Shown here: in pieces, positions 1 to 8,734 of the stretch
How the letters are laid out: each line of letters begins with the position of its first letter
Numbering within the stretch: the first letter of the stretch is position 1
Assembly: GCF_000496695.1 (NCBI RefSeq)
Contig: NZ_BAUJ01000044.1
Location: 1 to 42,597 of the forward strand
Reading direction: 5' to 3'
Length of the DNA: 42,597 nucleotides
Source: Vibrio halioticoli NBRC 102217
GTDB lineage: Bacteria > Pseudomonadota > Gammaproteobacteria > Enterobacterales > Vibrionaceae
Notes under the pieces: generated by a model
The model's input: only the letters and a program-made list of their open reading frames with translations
Database searches by the model: none
What the model was told of the DNA's origin: nothing
Position numbers and translations under genes: made by a program

Positions 1-95
1 GATAAGTAGTTATTCTACAATCAAAAATTCTAACGCCGTTATCGAGTATTTTAACAAGCTAGAATGACCAGTTATTTAGTACGATTGGTATACTC
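1..95. repeat. possible piece of a dispersed intergenic repeat
   Basis: This AT-rich non-coding stretch ends in GATTGGTATA (83-92). Its exact reverse complement, TATACCAATC, lies at the far end of the window (42583-42592). The block looks like a truncated copy of a short interspersed element with that sequence as its terminal inverted repeat, and I have an impression of similar intergenic sequences in other Vibrio genomes. That is inference; only the 10-base match is seen directly. No ORF is present here. Confidence 0.3.
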
Positions 96-132
96 CTTCC
101 ATTGCAGTCAATAACTAAAAAAACCAATGCAT

Positions 133-168
133 AAAAAAGGGCTGGATGATCACTCATCCAACCCTTTT
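133..168 (-). terminator. intrinsic terminator of ppaC
   Basis: Read on the minus strand, an 11-pair stem starting GGGTTGGATGA closes a short loop just after the ppaC stop and is followed by a run of Ts. One pair is a G-U wobble only in the minus-strand RNA, which fits use in that direction. Confidence 0.75.
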
Positions 169-191
169 ATTCATTTCCGCTTAGCGTGAAA

Positions 192-1097
192 TTATACTAG
201 CTCAGCTTGTAGCCAAGGCCAGCCTTGTTTCTTACGGCTTAGCGTATTTTCCATCATAAGAACGCCGTTATCGGCGTGCTTGTCTAGCTTAGCGGCCCAC
301 TCACCTTTGTATAGAAGACGAGTTGTTGCGGTAGTGATGTCTGTTAGCATTACTGCGGCAAAGGCTAGGCTATCTTCTTCACAGCGACGCACTAAGTCTT
401 GTTCTAGTGCTTCAATTTGACCGTCTACTTGCTCTAAAGTCGCCAGTTCGATTTGACCAACAACCACATCACGACCGTTGAATGGGTACGCTTTAAGATC
501 TTTCTCAACTAGTTGTGCTGGAGTTAGACCTTCAATGTCTGTTTTCGCAATCAATAGCGCTTTGATGAATGCATCTACATCGTCAACACCGGCAATTTTT
601 GCAAGCTCTTGAACCGCATCTTTATCTTTTTGCGTACATGTTGGAGAAGCGAAACCGACGGTGTCAGACAAAATAGCCGACATCATAAGTTTTGCGATTG
701 CAGGAGTAATTTCAGCACCTTCAATTTTGAACATGTTGAAAAGAACAGTACAAGAACAACCTACAGGCCAGATCCACGCTTCAAGTGGGTTTACTGTCAT
801 CACGTCACCAAGACGGTGGTGATCAACAATGCCCAAAATTTCAGCGTCGTTTACATCGTCAGGTGCTTGAGCTAAATCACTGTAATCAACTAGCCAGATT
901 TTTTCACCTGCAACTGAATCACGAAACTCTGGTTGCTCAACGCCAGCAACTTCAAGAATGTGTGCTGTCTCACGGTTGATTTCTCCTTGACGAATTGGCT
1001 TAGCGTCTAGGCCACGAGCCTTAAGAAGTTCGGTAGCAGCCAATGCTGAACAAATACTATCGCTATCTGGGTTTTTATGACCAACAACTAAAATCAT
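192..1097 (-). CDS. ppaC: manganese-dependent inorganic pyrophosphatase (family II, DHH)
   Basis: Cytoplasmic enzyme hydrolysing pyrophosphate to two phosphates, pulling biosynthetic reactions forward. The 301-residue protein opens with GHKNPDSD, giving the Mn ligands His7, Asp11 and Asp13. Asp71 and the DHH motif at 92-94 complete the N-terminal domain, and the DHHA2 domain ends with the substrate-binding SRKKQ motif (287-291). The usual family length is about 300-310. I chose the ATG at 1097 over one eight codons upstream because AGGAAC lies six bases before it and the protein then begins MILVVGHKNP as in homologues. It has its own terminator and is divergent from cmoB, so it is probably monocistronic. 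Family assignment is secure. Confidence 0.96.
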   Translation of the reverse strand: MILVVGHKNPDSDSICSALAATELLKARGLDAKPIRQGEINRETAHILEVAGVEQPEFRDSVAGEKIWLVDYSDLAQAPDDVNDAEILGIVDHHRLGDVMTVNPLEAWIWPVGCSCTVLFNMFKIEGAEITPAIAKLMMSAILSDTVGFASPTCTQKDKDAVQELAKIAGVDDVDAFIKALLIAKTDIEGLTPAQLVEKDLKAYPFNGRDVVVGQIELATLEQVDGQIEALEQDLVRRCEEDSLAFAAVMLTDITTATTRLLYKGEWAAKLDKHADNGVLMMENTLSRKKQGWPWLQAELV

Positions 1098-1430
1098 TAC
1101 TGTTCCTATAATGTTATCCAATGTTACGCCTAGGATTAGACGTTAAAGTTGGAACATTATACCCAATCGATTGCAAGTTTCTAGATGTGTAATGCCCTTC
1201 TTCCGACATCATTTCATCCGTTAGGTCTGTGAAATTGACGAAAAACCTTCGTTTTATCTATACTTTTCCTAGTACATAAAACTGGGAAGTTTCAAACTCT
1301 GTTACGCGACACTCAAACCGGATTCAATTGACCTAGTTTTGACACTATACCCTGATAAAAACTATCAATTTTAGTTGAGTCGGTGTATCTTTTGCTCGCT
1401 AAAATATATGTTCCTAACAAGTTGAATTGC
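1098..1430. other. ppaC-cmoB divergent intergenic region
   Basis: About 330 bases separate the two divergent starts. It contains a candidate cmoB promoter (1339-1368). I see no remnant of cmoA, which normally sits directly upstream of cmoB, and no strong hairpin. Confidence 0.6.
1339..1368 (+). promoter_or_regulatory. candidate sigma-70 promoter for cmoB
   Basis: A consensus -35 TTGACA (1339-1344) is followed after 18 bases by TATCAA (1363-1368), about 60 bases before the cmoB start. The -35 is perfect and the -10 matches four of six positions. Confidence 0.5.
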
Positions 1431-2405
1431 ATGTTTAATTTCGCCAATTTTTACCAATTAATCGCTCAAGACACCCGCCTACAGCCGTGGCTAGAAACTC
1501 TACCTAAGCAACTTGCCGACTGGCAAAGTGCCGAACATGGCGACTTTGATCGTTGGTTACGAGCGCTTAATAAGATCCCTGCCTTAACGCCTGACAATAT
1601 CGAACTTAAGTATGAAGTGAATGTTTCTAACACTCAGCCTCTTATTGATGGCGAGAAAAAGAAGCTAGAAAACCTACTTAAAACCTTCCACCCATGGCGT
1701 AAAGGCCCATTTACGTTGCACGACATTCACATTGATACGGAATGGCGCTCGGATTGGAAATGGGATCGATTGCTACCGCACATTACCCCTCTTGAAAACC
1801 GCTCAGTATTAGATGTTGGCTGTGGCAACGGCTATCACATGTGGCGTATGTTAGGTGCAGGGGCGAGATTATGTGTTGGTATTGACCCATCTCATCTTTT
1901 CTTAGTGCAGTTTGAAGCGGTACGTAAGCTGATGAACGATGATCAACGTATTCATCTTCTCCCGTTAGGCATAGAACAACTACCTGAACTAAAAGCGTTT
2001 GATACTGTCTTTAGTATGGGCGTGTTATATCACCGACGCTCTCCTCTTGATCATATTCTGCAATTGAAAAATCAACTGTTACCTGGCGGTGAGTTGATTC
2101 TTGAAACCTTAGTCATTGAAGGGGACGAGAACGCTGTGTTGGTACCTGCTGATCGCTACGCACAAATGCGCAACGTGTATTTCTTCCCATCGGCAAAAGC
2201 GCTGAAAGTGTGGATGGAAAAATGTGGTCTGGTTGACGTCAGAATTGTGGATGAAAACACCACTTCTGTTGGTGAGCAAAGAACCACGCAATGGATGACA
2301 CATAATTCATTGCCAGAGTATTTGGACCCAGAAGACCCTAGCAAAACCATCGAAGGGTACCCTGCTCCACGACGCGCCATACTTATTGCTAAAAATCCTA
2401 GTTAA
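1431..2405 (+). CDS. cmoB: tRNA U34 carboxymethyltransferase CmoB
   Basis: Transfers the carboxymethyl group of carboxy-SAM (made by CmoA) to 5-hydroxyuridine at tRNA wobble position 34, giving the cmo5U modification that widens decoding. The 324-residue protein matches the family length (323 in E. coli). An N-terminal domain precedes a Rossmann methyltransferase fold whose cofactor loop is [13 protein letters not shown] (about 126-138). The ATG at 1431 starts [10 protein letters not shown] as in homologues; an upstream in-frame GTG would add 16 unrelated residues. No strong Shine-Dalgarno is visible. In many gammaproteobacteria cmoA lies just upstream; here it is absent and ppaC occupies that place, so cmoA must lie elsewhere or be missing. 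Confidence 0.96.
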   Translation: MFNFANFYQLIAQDTRLQPWLETLPKQLADWQSAEHGDFDRWLRALNKIPALTPDNIELKYEVNVSNTQPLIDGEKKKLENLLKTFHPWRKGPFTLHDIHIDTEWRSDWKWDRLLPHITPLENRSVLDVGCGNGYHMWRMLGAGARLCVGIDPSHLFLVQFEAVRKLMNDDQRIHLLPLGIEQLPELKAFDTVFSMGVLYHRRSPLDHILQLKNQLLPGGELILETLVIEGDENAVLVPADRYAQMRNVYFFPSAKALKVWMEKCGLVDVRIVDENTTSVGEQRTTQWMTHNSLPEYLDPEDPSKTIEGYPAPRRAILIAKNPS

Positions 2406-2521
2406 AACATTGAAAGTTCAAGATGTTTTTTCCTTAGACTGACGAAAATTTGCAATAAGTGTTCTACACTTAACTTTATGAATCTAGGCGATTTTCGCCA
2501 GAGACTGAACCAATAACAAAT

Positions 2522-3334
2522 ATGAATAGGTTTTCGATGCTCAAGCATTTTATCGCGTTATCCGGAATCGTGCTTTTATCTGGATGTGTTCCGTCAAAAG
2601 CAACGCAACAAGAGACACAACAATATAGAACGGAATCTATGCAAGCCGTTAAGTCATCAGAAGAGAACTTATCAAAGCAAATCGGTGATGTGAGTACGTC
2701 AATCGATCAACAAAATGCCCAGATAGAAAAGCTACAACAGCAAATTTTAGTCATGTCTACTCGTGTCAATAATTTAGCCAAGCACAATGCAAGAGCACTA
2801 CTTGAATTTCAGTCCCAATCTCAAACTAAGAAAGAGCCAGAAAAACCTAAGCAATTACCGCCTAATGATAATTTAGTGGTGTTAGGTTCTATCGAAACGG
2901 TGCATTTCAAAGAAATTAATAAGTCATTTGAGGCTCGCATCGATACAGGTGCTGCCACATCATCATTAAATGCCACGGATATTCATAAGTTTGAACGTGA
3001 TGGTAAAAAATGGGTGAAATTTAATATCTCAGAAGAGACCTCTACCGATAAACCTGCCGAAGGAACGGATGAAACAGCACAAAAAGAACCAATTATTGTT
3101 GAGGCTCCCTTTATTCGTTGGGCAAAAGTTCGTCAATCAAATGCTACCGAGTCACACAGACGACCTGTAGTTGAGCTGTGGATTAGCCTAGGAGATGTAA
3201 GACAAAAAGCGCAATTTACATTAACCGACCGCTCGCACATGAGCCATCCTGTGCTTTTGGGACGCGAGTTTATCAAAGACATTGCTTTAGTGGACGTCAG
3301 TAAAGTATTTATTCAAACAGAAAAACTGCAGTGA
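2522..3334 (+). CDS. retropepsin-like ('ATP-dependent zinc protease' DUF) lipoprotein
   Basis: Predicted outer or inner membrane lipoprotein of 270 residues. A signal peptide ends in the lipobox LLSGC (Cys22). A polar, glutamine-rich segment that looks coiled-coil (about 30-95) follows, then a conserved domain from about 118 to the end. That domain carries RIDTGAATSSL (Asp141-Thr-Gly, the aspartic-protease triad) and VLLGREFI near the C-terminus. Databases often call it 'putative ATP-dependent zinc protease', but the DTG motif argues for a retropepsin-type fold related to RimB. It is the first gene of a three-gene operon with a transglutaminase-like 7TM protein and an ATP-grasp ligase. The start could instead be the ATG at 2537. 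Substrate unknown. Confidence 0.85.
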   Translation: MNRFSMLKHFIALSGIVLLSGCVPSKATQQETQQYRTESMQAVKSSEENLSKQIGDVSTSIDQQNAQIEKLQQQILVMSTRVNNLAKHNARALLEFQSQSQTKKEPEKPKQLPPNDNLVVLGSIETVHFKEINKSFEARIDTGAATSSLNATDIHKFERDGKKWVKFNISEETSTDKPAEGTDETAQKEPIIVEAPFIRWAKVRQSNATESHRRPVVELWISLGDVRQKAQFTLTDRSHMSHPVLLGREFIKDIALVDVSKVFIQTEKLQ

Positions 3335-3366
3335 CATATTAGGTCGCAAATATAATAAGGATTGTT

Positions 3367-4872
3367 ATGACTTCAAGAGTGCCGTTTTACATATTTATCG
3401 CCCTGCTCGTAGTGGCCGGTGCCGCGCTATCAATTATGCGACACACCGCCTATGGTGTTCCTTGGACACCGGGAGAAAGTCGCGAACTTTGGGATATTGA
3501 AGCTCGAGTTGAATTGGTTGCCCAGGGCGAGCCAGTTACCGTGTCACTAGCTGCACCCGGAACTCAAAATGGTTTCACGTTAGTCGATGAATCAGCATCT
3601 TCACCTGGCTATGGTGTGGCGTATGTAGATTCTGACATTGGCCGCCGCGCTGAATGGACTATCCGTTATGCCGATGGACCGCAAACCATTTACTACAAAG
3701 CTCAATTTTTAGTCGACCCGCAAGCGAAAGTAAAAGCCGTTCCGCCGGAAGGTCCAATTGAAGCACCTACCTTTGATGGCCCCCAGCAAGCTGCCGCGCA
3801 AGCCATTGTTGACGAAGCAACCAAGCGCAGTGCTAACGATGAAACCTTAGCTCGTGAGGTGATTCGTAAACTCAATGATCCAAACAGTCAAAATGCCGCA
3901 TTACTGCTTAATCAGTTTACTAAGCAAGAAGCATTAGCGGCCCTACTCTCTTTTGCCGAGGTGCAAAATAAAACCGTTGGGGTTGTGCATTTAGAAGACG
4001 GACGTCGTCGCCAATCTATCAACCCTATGGTGGAAGTATGGAACGGTGACAACTGGATCTTGTTTAATGCCGATACTGGCGCACAAGAAAAGAGCGAAAA
4101 CACACTGATTTGGGATCAATCCAACGTCTCACTACTTGACGTTACCGGTGGTCGTAATAGCCAAGTGTTGTTCTCTATGATTGCGCAAGATATTACCCCA
4201 AGAGCGGCGACCGCCAGCAAAGTGAATGCTGACGATCTGCTGAACTTCTCTATTCATAGCCTACCTCTAGAAGAGCAATCGATGTTTAAAACCATCATGC
4301 TTATCCCTATTGGCGCGCTGATTGTGGTATTCCTGCGTATTATTATCGGCTTGAAAACCTCCGGTACTTTCATGCCCGTACTGATTGCGGTTGCCTTTGT
4401 GCAAACACAGCTTTTGACCGGTATTGTCGGCTTCTTGCTGATTGTCGGCACAGGTTTGGTGATTCGAAGCTATCTCTCCAAGCTCAACTTGCTGTTAGTG
4501 GCACGGATATCCGCGGTTATCATTACCGTAATTTTGATTATTTCTGTATTTACCATAGTGGCGTTTAACATTGGCCTAGTGGAAGGACTTTCTATTACCT
4601 TCTTCCCTATGATCATTCTTTCTTGGACTATCGAACGTATGTCGATTCTTTGGGAAGAGGAAGGTGCTAAAGAAGTGGTATTGCAAGGTGGCGGTTCACT
4701 GTTAACGGCGGTATTGGTTTATCTTGCGATGACCAACAGCTACATCCAACACCTGACCTTTAACTTTATTGGTATGCAGCTGATTATCCTGTCTATCATT
4801 TTGATGTTGGGTAACTACACAGGCTACCGTTTAACTGAGTTGCGCCGCTTCAAACCACTGGCGGAGGACTAA
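3367..4872 (+). CDS. inactive transglutaminase-like / 7TM membrane protein
   Basis: This 501-residue protein has an N-terminal membrane anchor (about 6-25) and a long extracytoplasmic part. That part includes a domain resembling the 'inactive transglutaminase fused to 7TM helices' family (about 140-270). Roughly seven hydrophobic helices fill about 305-490. I do not see a clear Cys-His-Asp transglutaminase triad, consistent with the family name. AAGGA lies six bases before the ATG. It sits 32 bases after the retropepsin-like lipoprotein gene and three bases before the ATP-grasp gene, so the three are almost certainly co-transcribed. I infer a membrane scaffold or sensor linking the periplasmic protease to the cytoplasmic ligase; this is not demonstrated by sequence. 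Confidence 0.85.
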   Translation: MTSRVPFYIFIALLVVAGAALSIMRHTAYGVPWTPGESRELWDIEARVELVAQGEPVTVSLAAPGTQNGFTLVDESASSPGYGVAYVDSDIGRRAEWTIRYADGPQTIYYKAQFLVDPQAKVKAVPPEGPIEAPTFDGPQQAAAQAIVDEATKRSANDETLAREVIRKLNDPNSQNAALLLNQFTKQEALAALLSFAEVQNKTVGVVHLEDGRRRQSINPMVEVWNGDNWILFNADTGAQEKSENTLIWDQSNVSLLDVTGGRNSQVLFSMIAQDITPRAATASKVNADDLLNFSIHSLPLEEQSMFKTIMLIPIGALIVVFLRIIIGLKTSGTFMPVLIAVAFVQTQLLTGIVGFLLIVGTGLVIRSYLSKLNLLLVARISAVIITVILIISVFTIVAFNIGLVEGLSITFFPMIILSWTIERMSILWEEEGAKEVVLQGGGSLLTAVLVYLAMTNSYIQHLTFNFIGMQLIILSIILMLGNYTGYRLTELRRFKPLAED

Positions 4873-4875
4873 ATT

Positions 4876-5841
4876 ATGTTTGGTCAATTTACTTCGCCAT
4901 TTAAGATTCGTGCAAAAGGGATTATGGGCATGAACCAACGTAACCACAGTTACATTGGTAAATATAATGACCGCAGTAAATTCCCTTTGGTGGACGACAA
5001 ACTTAAAACCAAAAAGATCGCTGAGATCCACGGTGCTACGACTCCTGCTCTGATTGGCGTTATTGGCCAACAAGCGCAAGTAAAACGCATCCATAAAATG
5101 GTTAAAGACTGGCCGGGCTTTTGTATCAAGCCCGCGCAAGGCAGTGGTGGTAAAGGCATTCTGGTGATTATTTCGCACAAAGATGGCGTTTATACTAAAC
5201 CCTCTGGCGATACCGTGAATGAACAAGATGTGGAACGTCATATCAGTAACACTCTGGCAGGCCTATTCTCCCTTGGCGGGAAAAACGACGTGGCCGTGGT
5301 TGAGAACTTAATTAAGTTTGATGACTGCTTTGAAGGCTACAGCTATGAAGGTGTGCCTGACGTACGTATTATTGTATTTAAGGGCTACCCTGTAATGGCA
5401 ATGATGCGCTTATCTACCTCTAACTCCGACGGTAAAGCCAACTTACACCAAGGTGCGGTAGGTGTTGGGGTAGATATTGCCACTGGTCGAGCAGTAAGAG
5501 CGGTGCAGTACGATTTACCCGTGACCCACCACCCTGACACGGGTAAAGATCTGATGCAGTTACAAGTGCCGCACTGGGAGCGTTTGCTCACGTTAGCGTC
5601 GAGCGCTTGGGAGATGACTGGACTGGGTTATATGGGTACAGATATGGTACTTGATCGTGAAGAAGGTCCAATGGTACTTGAACTTAACGCACGTCCCGGG
5701 CTTGCTATTCAAATAGCCAACGGCACGGGTCTGCTGCCTAGATTACAGCACATAGAGAACCTTGGGGTGCCGTTAGAGTATCCAAAACCGGCAGAGCGCG
5801 TTGCTTATGCAGCCAAACAGTTTGCGGCTAAATTTGACTAA
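4876..5841 (+). CDS. RimK-related alpha-L-glutamate ligase-like ATP-grasp protein
   Basis: Cytoplasmic ATP-grasp enzyme of 321 residues, predicted to ligate an amino acid (glutamate in the best known relatives) to a carboxylate. The ATP-binding segment KPAQGSGGKGILVI is at about 97-110, and the Mg-ATP motif LELNARPG at about 272-279. A GGAGG ribosome site lies inside the end of the preceding gene and the two genes are separated by three bases, suggesting translational coupling. It matches the RimK-related E-ligase family known mainly from conserved neighbourhoods with the 7TM transglutaminase-like protein. The target is unknown; unlike rimK itself, the neighbours are envelope proteins rather than ribosomal. 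Family assignment good, substrate open. Confidence 0.88.
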   Translation: MFGQFTSPFKIRAKGIMGMNQRNHSYIGKYNDRSKFPLVDDKLKTKKIAEIHGATTPALIGVIGQQAQVKRIHKMVKDWPGFCIKPAQGSGGKGILVIISHKDGVYTKPSGDTVNEQDVERHISNTLAGLFSLGGKNDVAVVENLIKFDDCFEGYSYEGVPDVRIIVFKGYPVMAMMRLSTSNSDGKANLHQGAVGVGVDIATGRAVRAVQYDLPVTHHPDTGKDLMQLQVPHWERLLTLASSAWEMTGLGYMGTDMVLDREEGPMVLELNARPGLAIQIANGTGLLPRLQHIENLGVPLEYPKPAERVAYAAKQFAAKFD

Positions 5842-5883
5842 CGCGATATAAACACGTTCTGTAATAATCACTTTCTTAAATAA

Positions 5884-5915
5884 TAAAGCTCTCTAATTTA
5901 GAGAGCTTTATTTTT
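5884..5915. terminator. bidirectional terminator between the ATP-grasp operon and tdk
   Basis: A nearly perfect palindrome (5884-5910, core AAAGCTCTCTAA) with A-rich and T-rich flanks on both sides lies between two convergent genes and can stop transcription from both. Confidence 0.8.
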
Positions 5916-5953
5916 AATGGCGTTTTTAACCACATTTTTAACCAAGCAAAGTC

Positions 5954-6532
5954 TTATCGGCCTAACGCTTCTTTATAGTGTACGCGACACACTGACACGT
6001 ATTTATCATTGCCACCGATAGCCACCTGATCGCCCTCGGCAATCGGATTACCGGCTTCATCAGTGCGAATCACCATGTTGGCTTTACGTCCGCAATGACA
6101 AATGGTTTTAAGCTCAACTAATTTATCCGCCCACGCTAATAAATGACGGCTACCTTCAAATAGCTCACCCAAAAAGTCGGTGCGCAGACCGTAGCACAAT
6201 ACAGGGATATTCAGCTTATCTACGATTTCTGTAAGCTGGTAAACCTGCTCTTTTGACAAGAACTGACATTCATCGACCAATACGCAGTGATGCTGTGTGT
6301 GTTCATTTAACTCGCTCATCTCTTTGAAAAGATCGGTCTCTTTATCAAAAAGGTGCGCATCCGCTTGCAAGCCAATTCTAGAAGTCACTTTTCCTTTACC
6401 GTAGCGATTATCTAAGGCTGCGGTAAAGATCAACGGAGTCATGCCTCTTTCTTGATAGTTAAAAGAGGATTGTAACAATGTGGTGGATTTACCCGCATTC
6501 ATTGCCGAGTAATAAAAGTACATTTGAGCCAC
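5954..6532 (-). CDS. tdk: thymidine kinase
   Basis: Phosphorylates thymidine with ATP in the pyrimidine salvage pathway (cytoplasmic, type II family). The 192-residue protein has the P-loop SAMNAGKS near residue 9, the Walker B-like motif DECQF in the middle, and a C-terminal zinc site from CHCGRK and the later CRVHY (three Cys and one His). Start [10 protein letters not shown] agrees with the E. coli enzyme. It is convergent with the ATP-grasp operon and follows cysS on the same strand, but a terminator lies between tdk and cysS, so they are separate units. Confidence 0.97.
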   Translation of the reverse strand: MAQMYFYYSAMNAGKSTTLLQSSFNYQERGMTPLIFTAALDNRYGKGKVTSRIGLQADAHLFDKETDLFKEMSELNEHTQHHCVLVDECQFLSKEQVYQLTEIVDKLNIPVLCYGLRTDFLGELFEGSRHLLAWADKLVELKTICHCGRKANMVIRTDEAGNPIAEGDQVAIGGNDKYVSVCRVHYKEALGR

Positions 6533-6562
6533 GTAAAAGCCTTTCTTGTTCTTTTGATTTAT

Positions 6563-6590
6563 TAAAAAGGGCCGATTAAATATCAGCCCT
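6563..6590 (-). terminator. intrinsic terminator of cysS
   Basis: In the minus-strand RNA a nine-pair stem (AGGGCTGAT with ATCGGCCCT, one G-U) is followed by five Ts. It lies about 50 bases past the cysS stop. Confidence 0.7.
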
Positions 6591-6643
6591 ATTGTTAGTG
6601 TTCGTCACTGTCTATGCAGTTACTAATACCAAGCAAGTCAGTA

Positions 6644-8023
6644 TTATTTACGACGCCACGTTGTTCCTTGTGGACCATCTTCTAGAACTATACCCTTCTC
6701 GTTTAGCTTATCACGAGCAAGGTCAGCATTCGCCCAATCTTTAGAGGCGCGAGAGTCGTTACGTAGTTTGATTAACGCTTCGATTTCTGCCACTTCGTCG
6801 TCAGCTTGTCCACCTTGTAAGAAGGCTTCTGGCTCTTGGTGCAAAATACCAATCACATCCGCAAGCTCACGCATCAGTGCGCCAAGTTGGCTGGCTTTCT
6901 CAATCTCGGCACCTTTAAGGCGGTTAACTTCACGAGCCATATCAAACAATACTGCGTACGCTTCTGGCGTATTAAAATCATCGTTCATCGCGGTTGAGAA
7001 GCGAGACACGTACTCTTCGCCACCAGCAGGAGTCGCGCTTAGGTCAAGACCACGCAATGAAGTGTATAAACGCTCTAATGACGCGCGTGCTTGGTTAAGG
7101 TTCTCTTCGCTGTAGTTCAACTGACTACGGTAGTGACCTGACATTAAGAAGTAACGTACTGTCTCAGCATCGTAATGACCTAGTACATCACGAATCGTAA
7201 AGAAGTTACCCAAAGATTTAGACATCTTCTCTTGATCAACCATCACCATGCCACTGTGCATCCAAGTATTCACATACTGAGTGCCGTGTGCACAGCAAGA
7301 TTGTGCGATTTCGTTTTCATGGTGAGGGAATTGTAAATCTGAACCGCCACCGTGGATATCGAAGTGATCGCCCAAAATAGAAGAGTTCATTGCTGAACAT
7401 TCAATGTGCCAGCCCGGACGGCCTGCGCCCCATGGAGATTCCCAAGTTGGTTCACCCGGCTTAGACATTTTCCACAAAACAAAGTCTAGAGGACTGCGTT
7501 TTGCCATTTCGATGTTAACGCGTGCGCCCGCTTGAAGCTGCTCTAGATCTTGTTTAGAAAGCTTGCCGTATTCGTCATACTTGCTCACTTCAAACATCAC
7601 ATCGCCATTGCTAGCCACATACGCAAAACCACGTTCAATGAGCTTTTCAACCAAAGCGATAATTTCGTCGATAAATTCTGTGGCGCGAGGCTCAACATCT
7701 GGGCGCTTCATGTTCAGCGAATCAAAGTCTGCGTGCATTTCTGCAATCAAGCGCTCGGTCAAAGACTCACAGCTCTCGCCGTTTACCGCTGCGCGCTTAA
7801 TGATTTTATCGTCAATATCGGTGATATTGCGTACAAAAGTCAGATCGTAACCAAGATATCTCAAGTAGCGCGATACAACATCAAAAGAGACAAATGTACG
7901 TCCATGACCAATATGGCATAAGTCGTAGATAGTTACGCCACACACATACATGCCTACTTTTCCAGCAGTGATGGGTTTAAATTCTTCTTTTTGACGCGTC
8001 AGCGTATTGTATATCTTCAGCAT
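6644..8023 (-). CDS. cysS: cysteinyl-tRNA synthetase
   Basis: Class I aminoacyl-tRNA synthetase charging tRNA-Cys. The 460-residue protein (461 in E. coli) carries the HIGH signature at 37-40 and KMSKS around 265-270. Zinc ligands are Cys28 (VCGVT), the Cys in ECSAM and the histidines in HHENE. The C-terminal anticodon-binding region is complete. I chose the ATG at 8023, giving [10 protein letters not shown], with GAAGAA just upstream. An in-frame extension to 8092 would add 23 residues not found in the family. It is divergent from ppiB, an arrangement common in Vibrio. Confidence 0.97.
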   Translation of the reverse strand: MLKIYNTLTRQKEEFKPITAGKVGMYVCGVTIYDLCHIGHGRTFVSFDVVSRYLRYLGYDLTFVRNITDIDDKIIKRAAVNGESCESLTERLIAEMHADFDSLNMKRPDVEPRATEFIDEIIALVEKLIERGFAYVASNGDVMFEVSKYDEYGKLSKQDLEQLQAGARVNIEMAKRSPLDFVLWKMSKPGEPTWESPWGAGRPGWHIECSAMNSSILGDHFDIHGGGSDLQFPHHENEIAQSCCAHGTQYVNTWMHSGMVMVDQEKMSKSLGNFFTIRDVLGHYDAETVRYFLMSGHYRSQLNYSEENLNQARASLERLYTSLRGLDLSATPAGGEEYVSRFSTAMNDDFNTPEAYAVLFDMAREVNRLKGAEIEKASQLGALMRELADVIGILHQEPEAFLQGGQADDEVAEIEALIKLRNDSRASKDWANADLARDKLNEKGIVLEDGPQGTTWRRK

Positions 8024-8178
8024 TTCTTCAGCTTTAACTTCTGGTGGGGATAATGTGGTTAGTATACCAACACATAACGCCTTAAGTAACATAAAACTCG
8101 GTTAGCAGTTGATTGTGCTGAGAGTTTGGTTAGAATTTGATTCGATTTCTCTACTAAATAAACGTTAAGGACGCTCTT

Positions 8179-8673
8179 ATGATCACCCTTCACACCAATC
8201 ACGGTGATATTACACTAGAACTGAACCACGAACTTGCACCTATTACTGCTGAGAACTTCGTTCAGTATTGTAAAGACGGTTTCTACGACAACACTTTGTT
8301 CCACCGTGTTATCGATGGCTTTATGATCCAAGGCGGCGGCATGACTTCTGGCTTACGTGAGAAACAAACTCGCGCAACTATCCAGAACGAAGCAAACAAT
8401 GGCCTTAGCAACGCTGTTGGCACAATTGCGATGGCACGTACGATGGAACCACATTCTGCTAGCTCTCAATTCTTTATCAACATCAATAACAACACTTTCT
8501 TGGATTTTAAATCAGAAGACATGAACGGTTGGGGTTACTGTGTATTTGGTAAAGTGACTGAAGGCATGGATGTAGTAAACAAAATTAAAGGCGTGAGCAC
8601 TGGTAGCATGGGTATGCACCAAGACGTTCCTTTGGAAGAAGTTATCATTACTGGTACTACAATTACTGAGTAA
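8179..8673 (+). CDS. ppiB: cytoplasmic peptidyl-prolyl cis-trans isomerase B (cyclophilin)
   Basis: Catalyses proline isomerisation during protein folding. The 164-residue protein is a single cyclophilin domain without a signal peptide, so it is the cytoplasmic form. Core motifs are [13 protein letters not shown] (about 41-53, catalytic Arg) and SSQFFIN (about 95-101). AAGGA lies eight bases before the ATG. It is followed by a strong terminator, yet lpxH starts only 20 bases beyond that hairpin, so lpxH is either expressed by read-through or has a promoter inside ppiB. Confidence 0.96.
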   Translation: MITLHTNHGDITLELNHELAPITAENFVQYCKDGFYDNTLFHRVIDGFMIQGGGMTSGLREKQTRATIQNEANNGLSNAVGTIAMARTMEPHSASSQFFININNNTFLDFKSEDMNGWGYCVFGKVTEGMDVVNKIKGVSTGSMGMHQDVPLEEVIITGTTITE

Positions 8674-8680
8674 TGCTTTT

Positions 8681-8715
8681 AAACCGCGCTAAGCTTGCTT
8701 AGTGCGGTTTTTATC
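8681..8715 (+). terminator. intrinsic terminator of ppiB
   Basis: The stem AAACCGCGCTAAGC pairs with GCTTAGTGCGGTTT (one G-U) and runs into TTTTT. It begins seven bases after the ppiB stop and ends about 20 bases before the lpxH start. Confidence 0.8.
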
Positions 8716-8734
8716 AACAAGGAATTCACGCCGC

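Noticed and set aside
609..979. Plus-strand ORFs opposite ppaC
   Set aside because: They are shadows of a well-conserved gene, without ribosome sites or protein features.
1157..1170. TATACCCAATCG near the ppaC promoter as a third copy of the suspected repeat end
   Set aside because: It has an extra base relative to the 10-base repeat and no further similarity.
8024..8092. N-terminal extension of cysS by 23 residues
   Set aside because: The extra residues are not family-like and the internal ATG at 8023 has a good ribosome site and homologous start.
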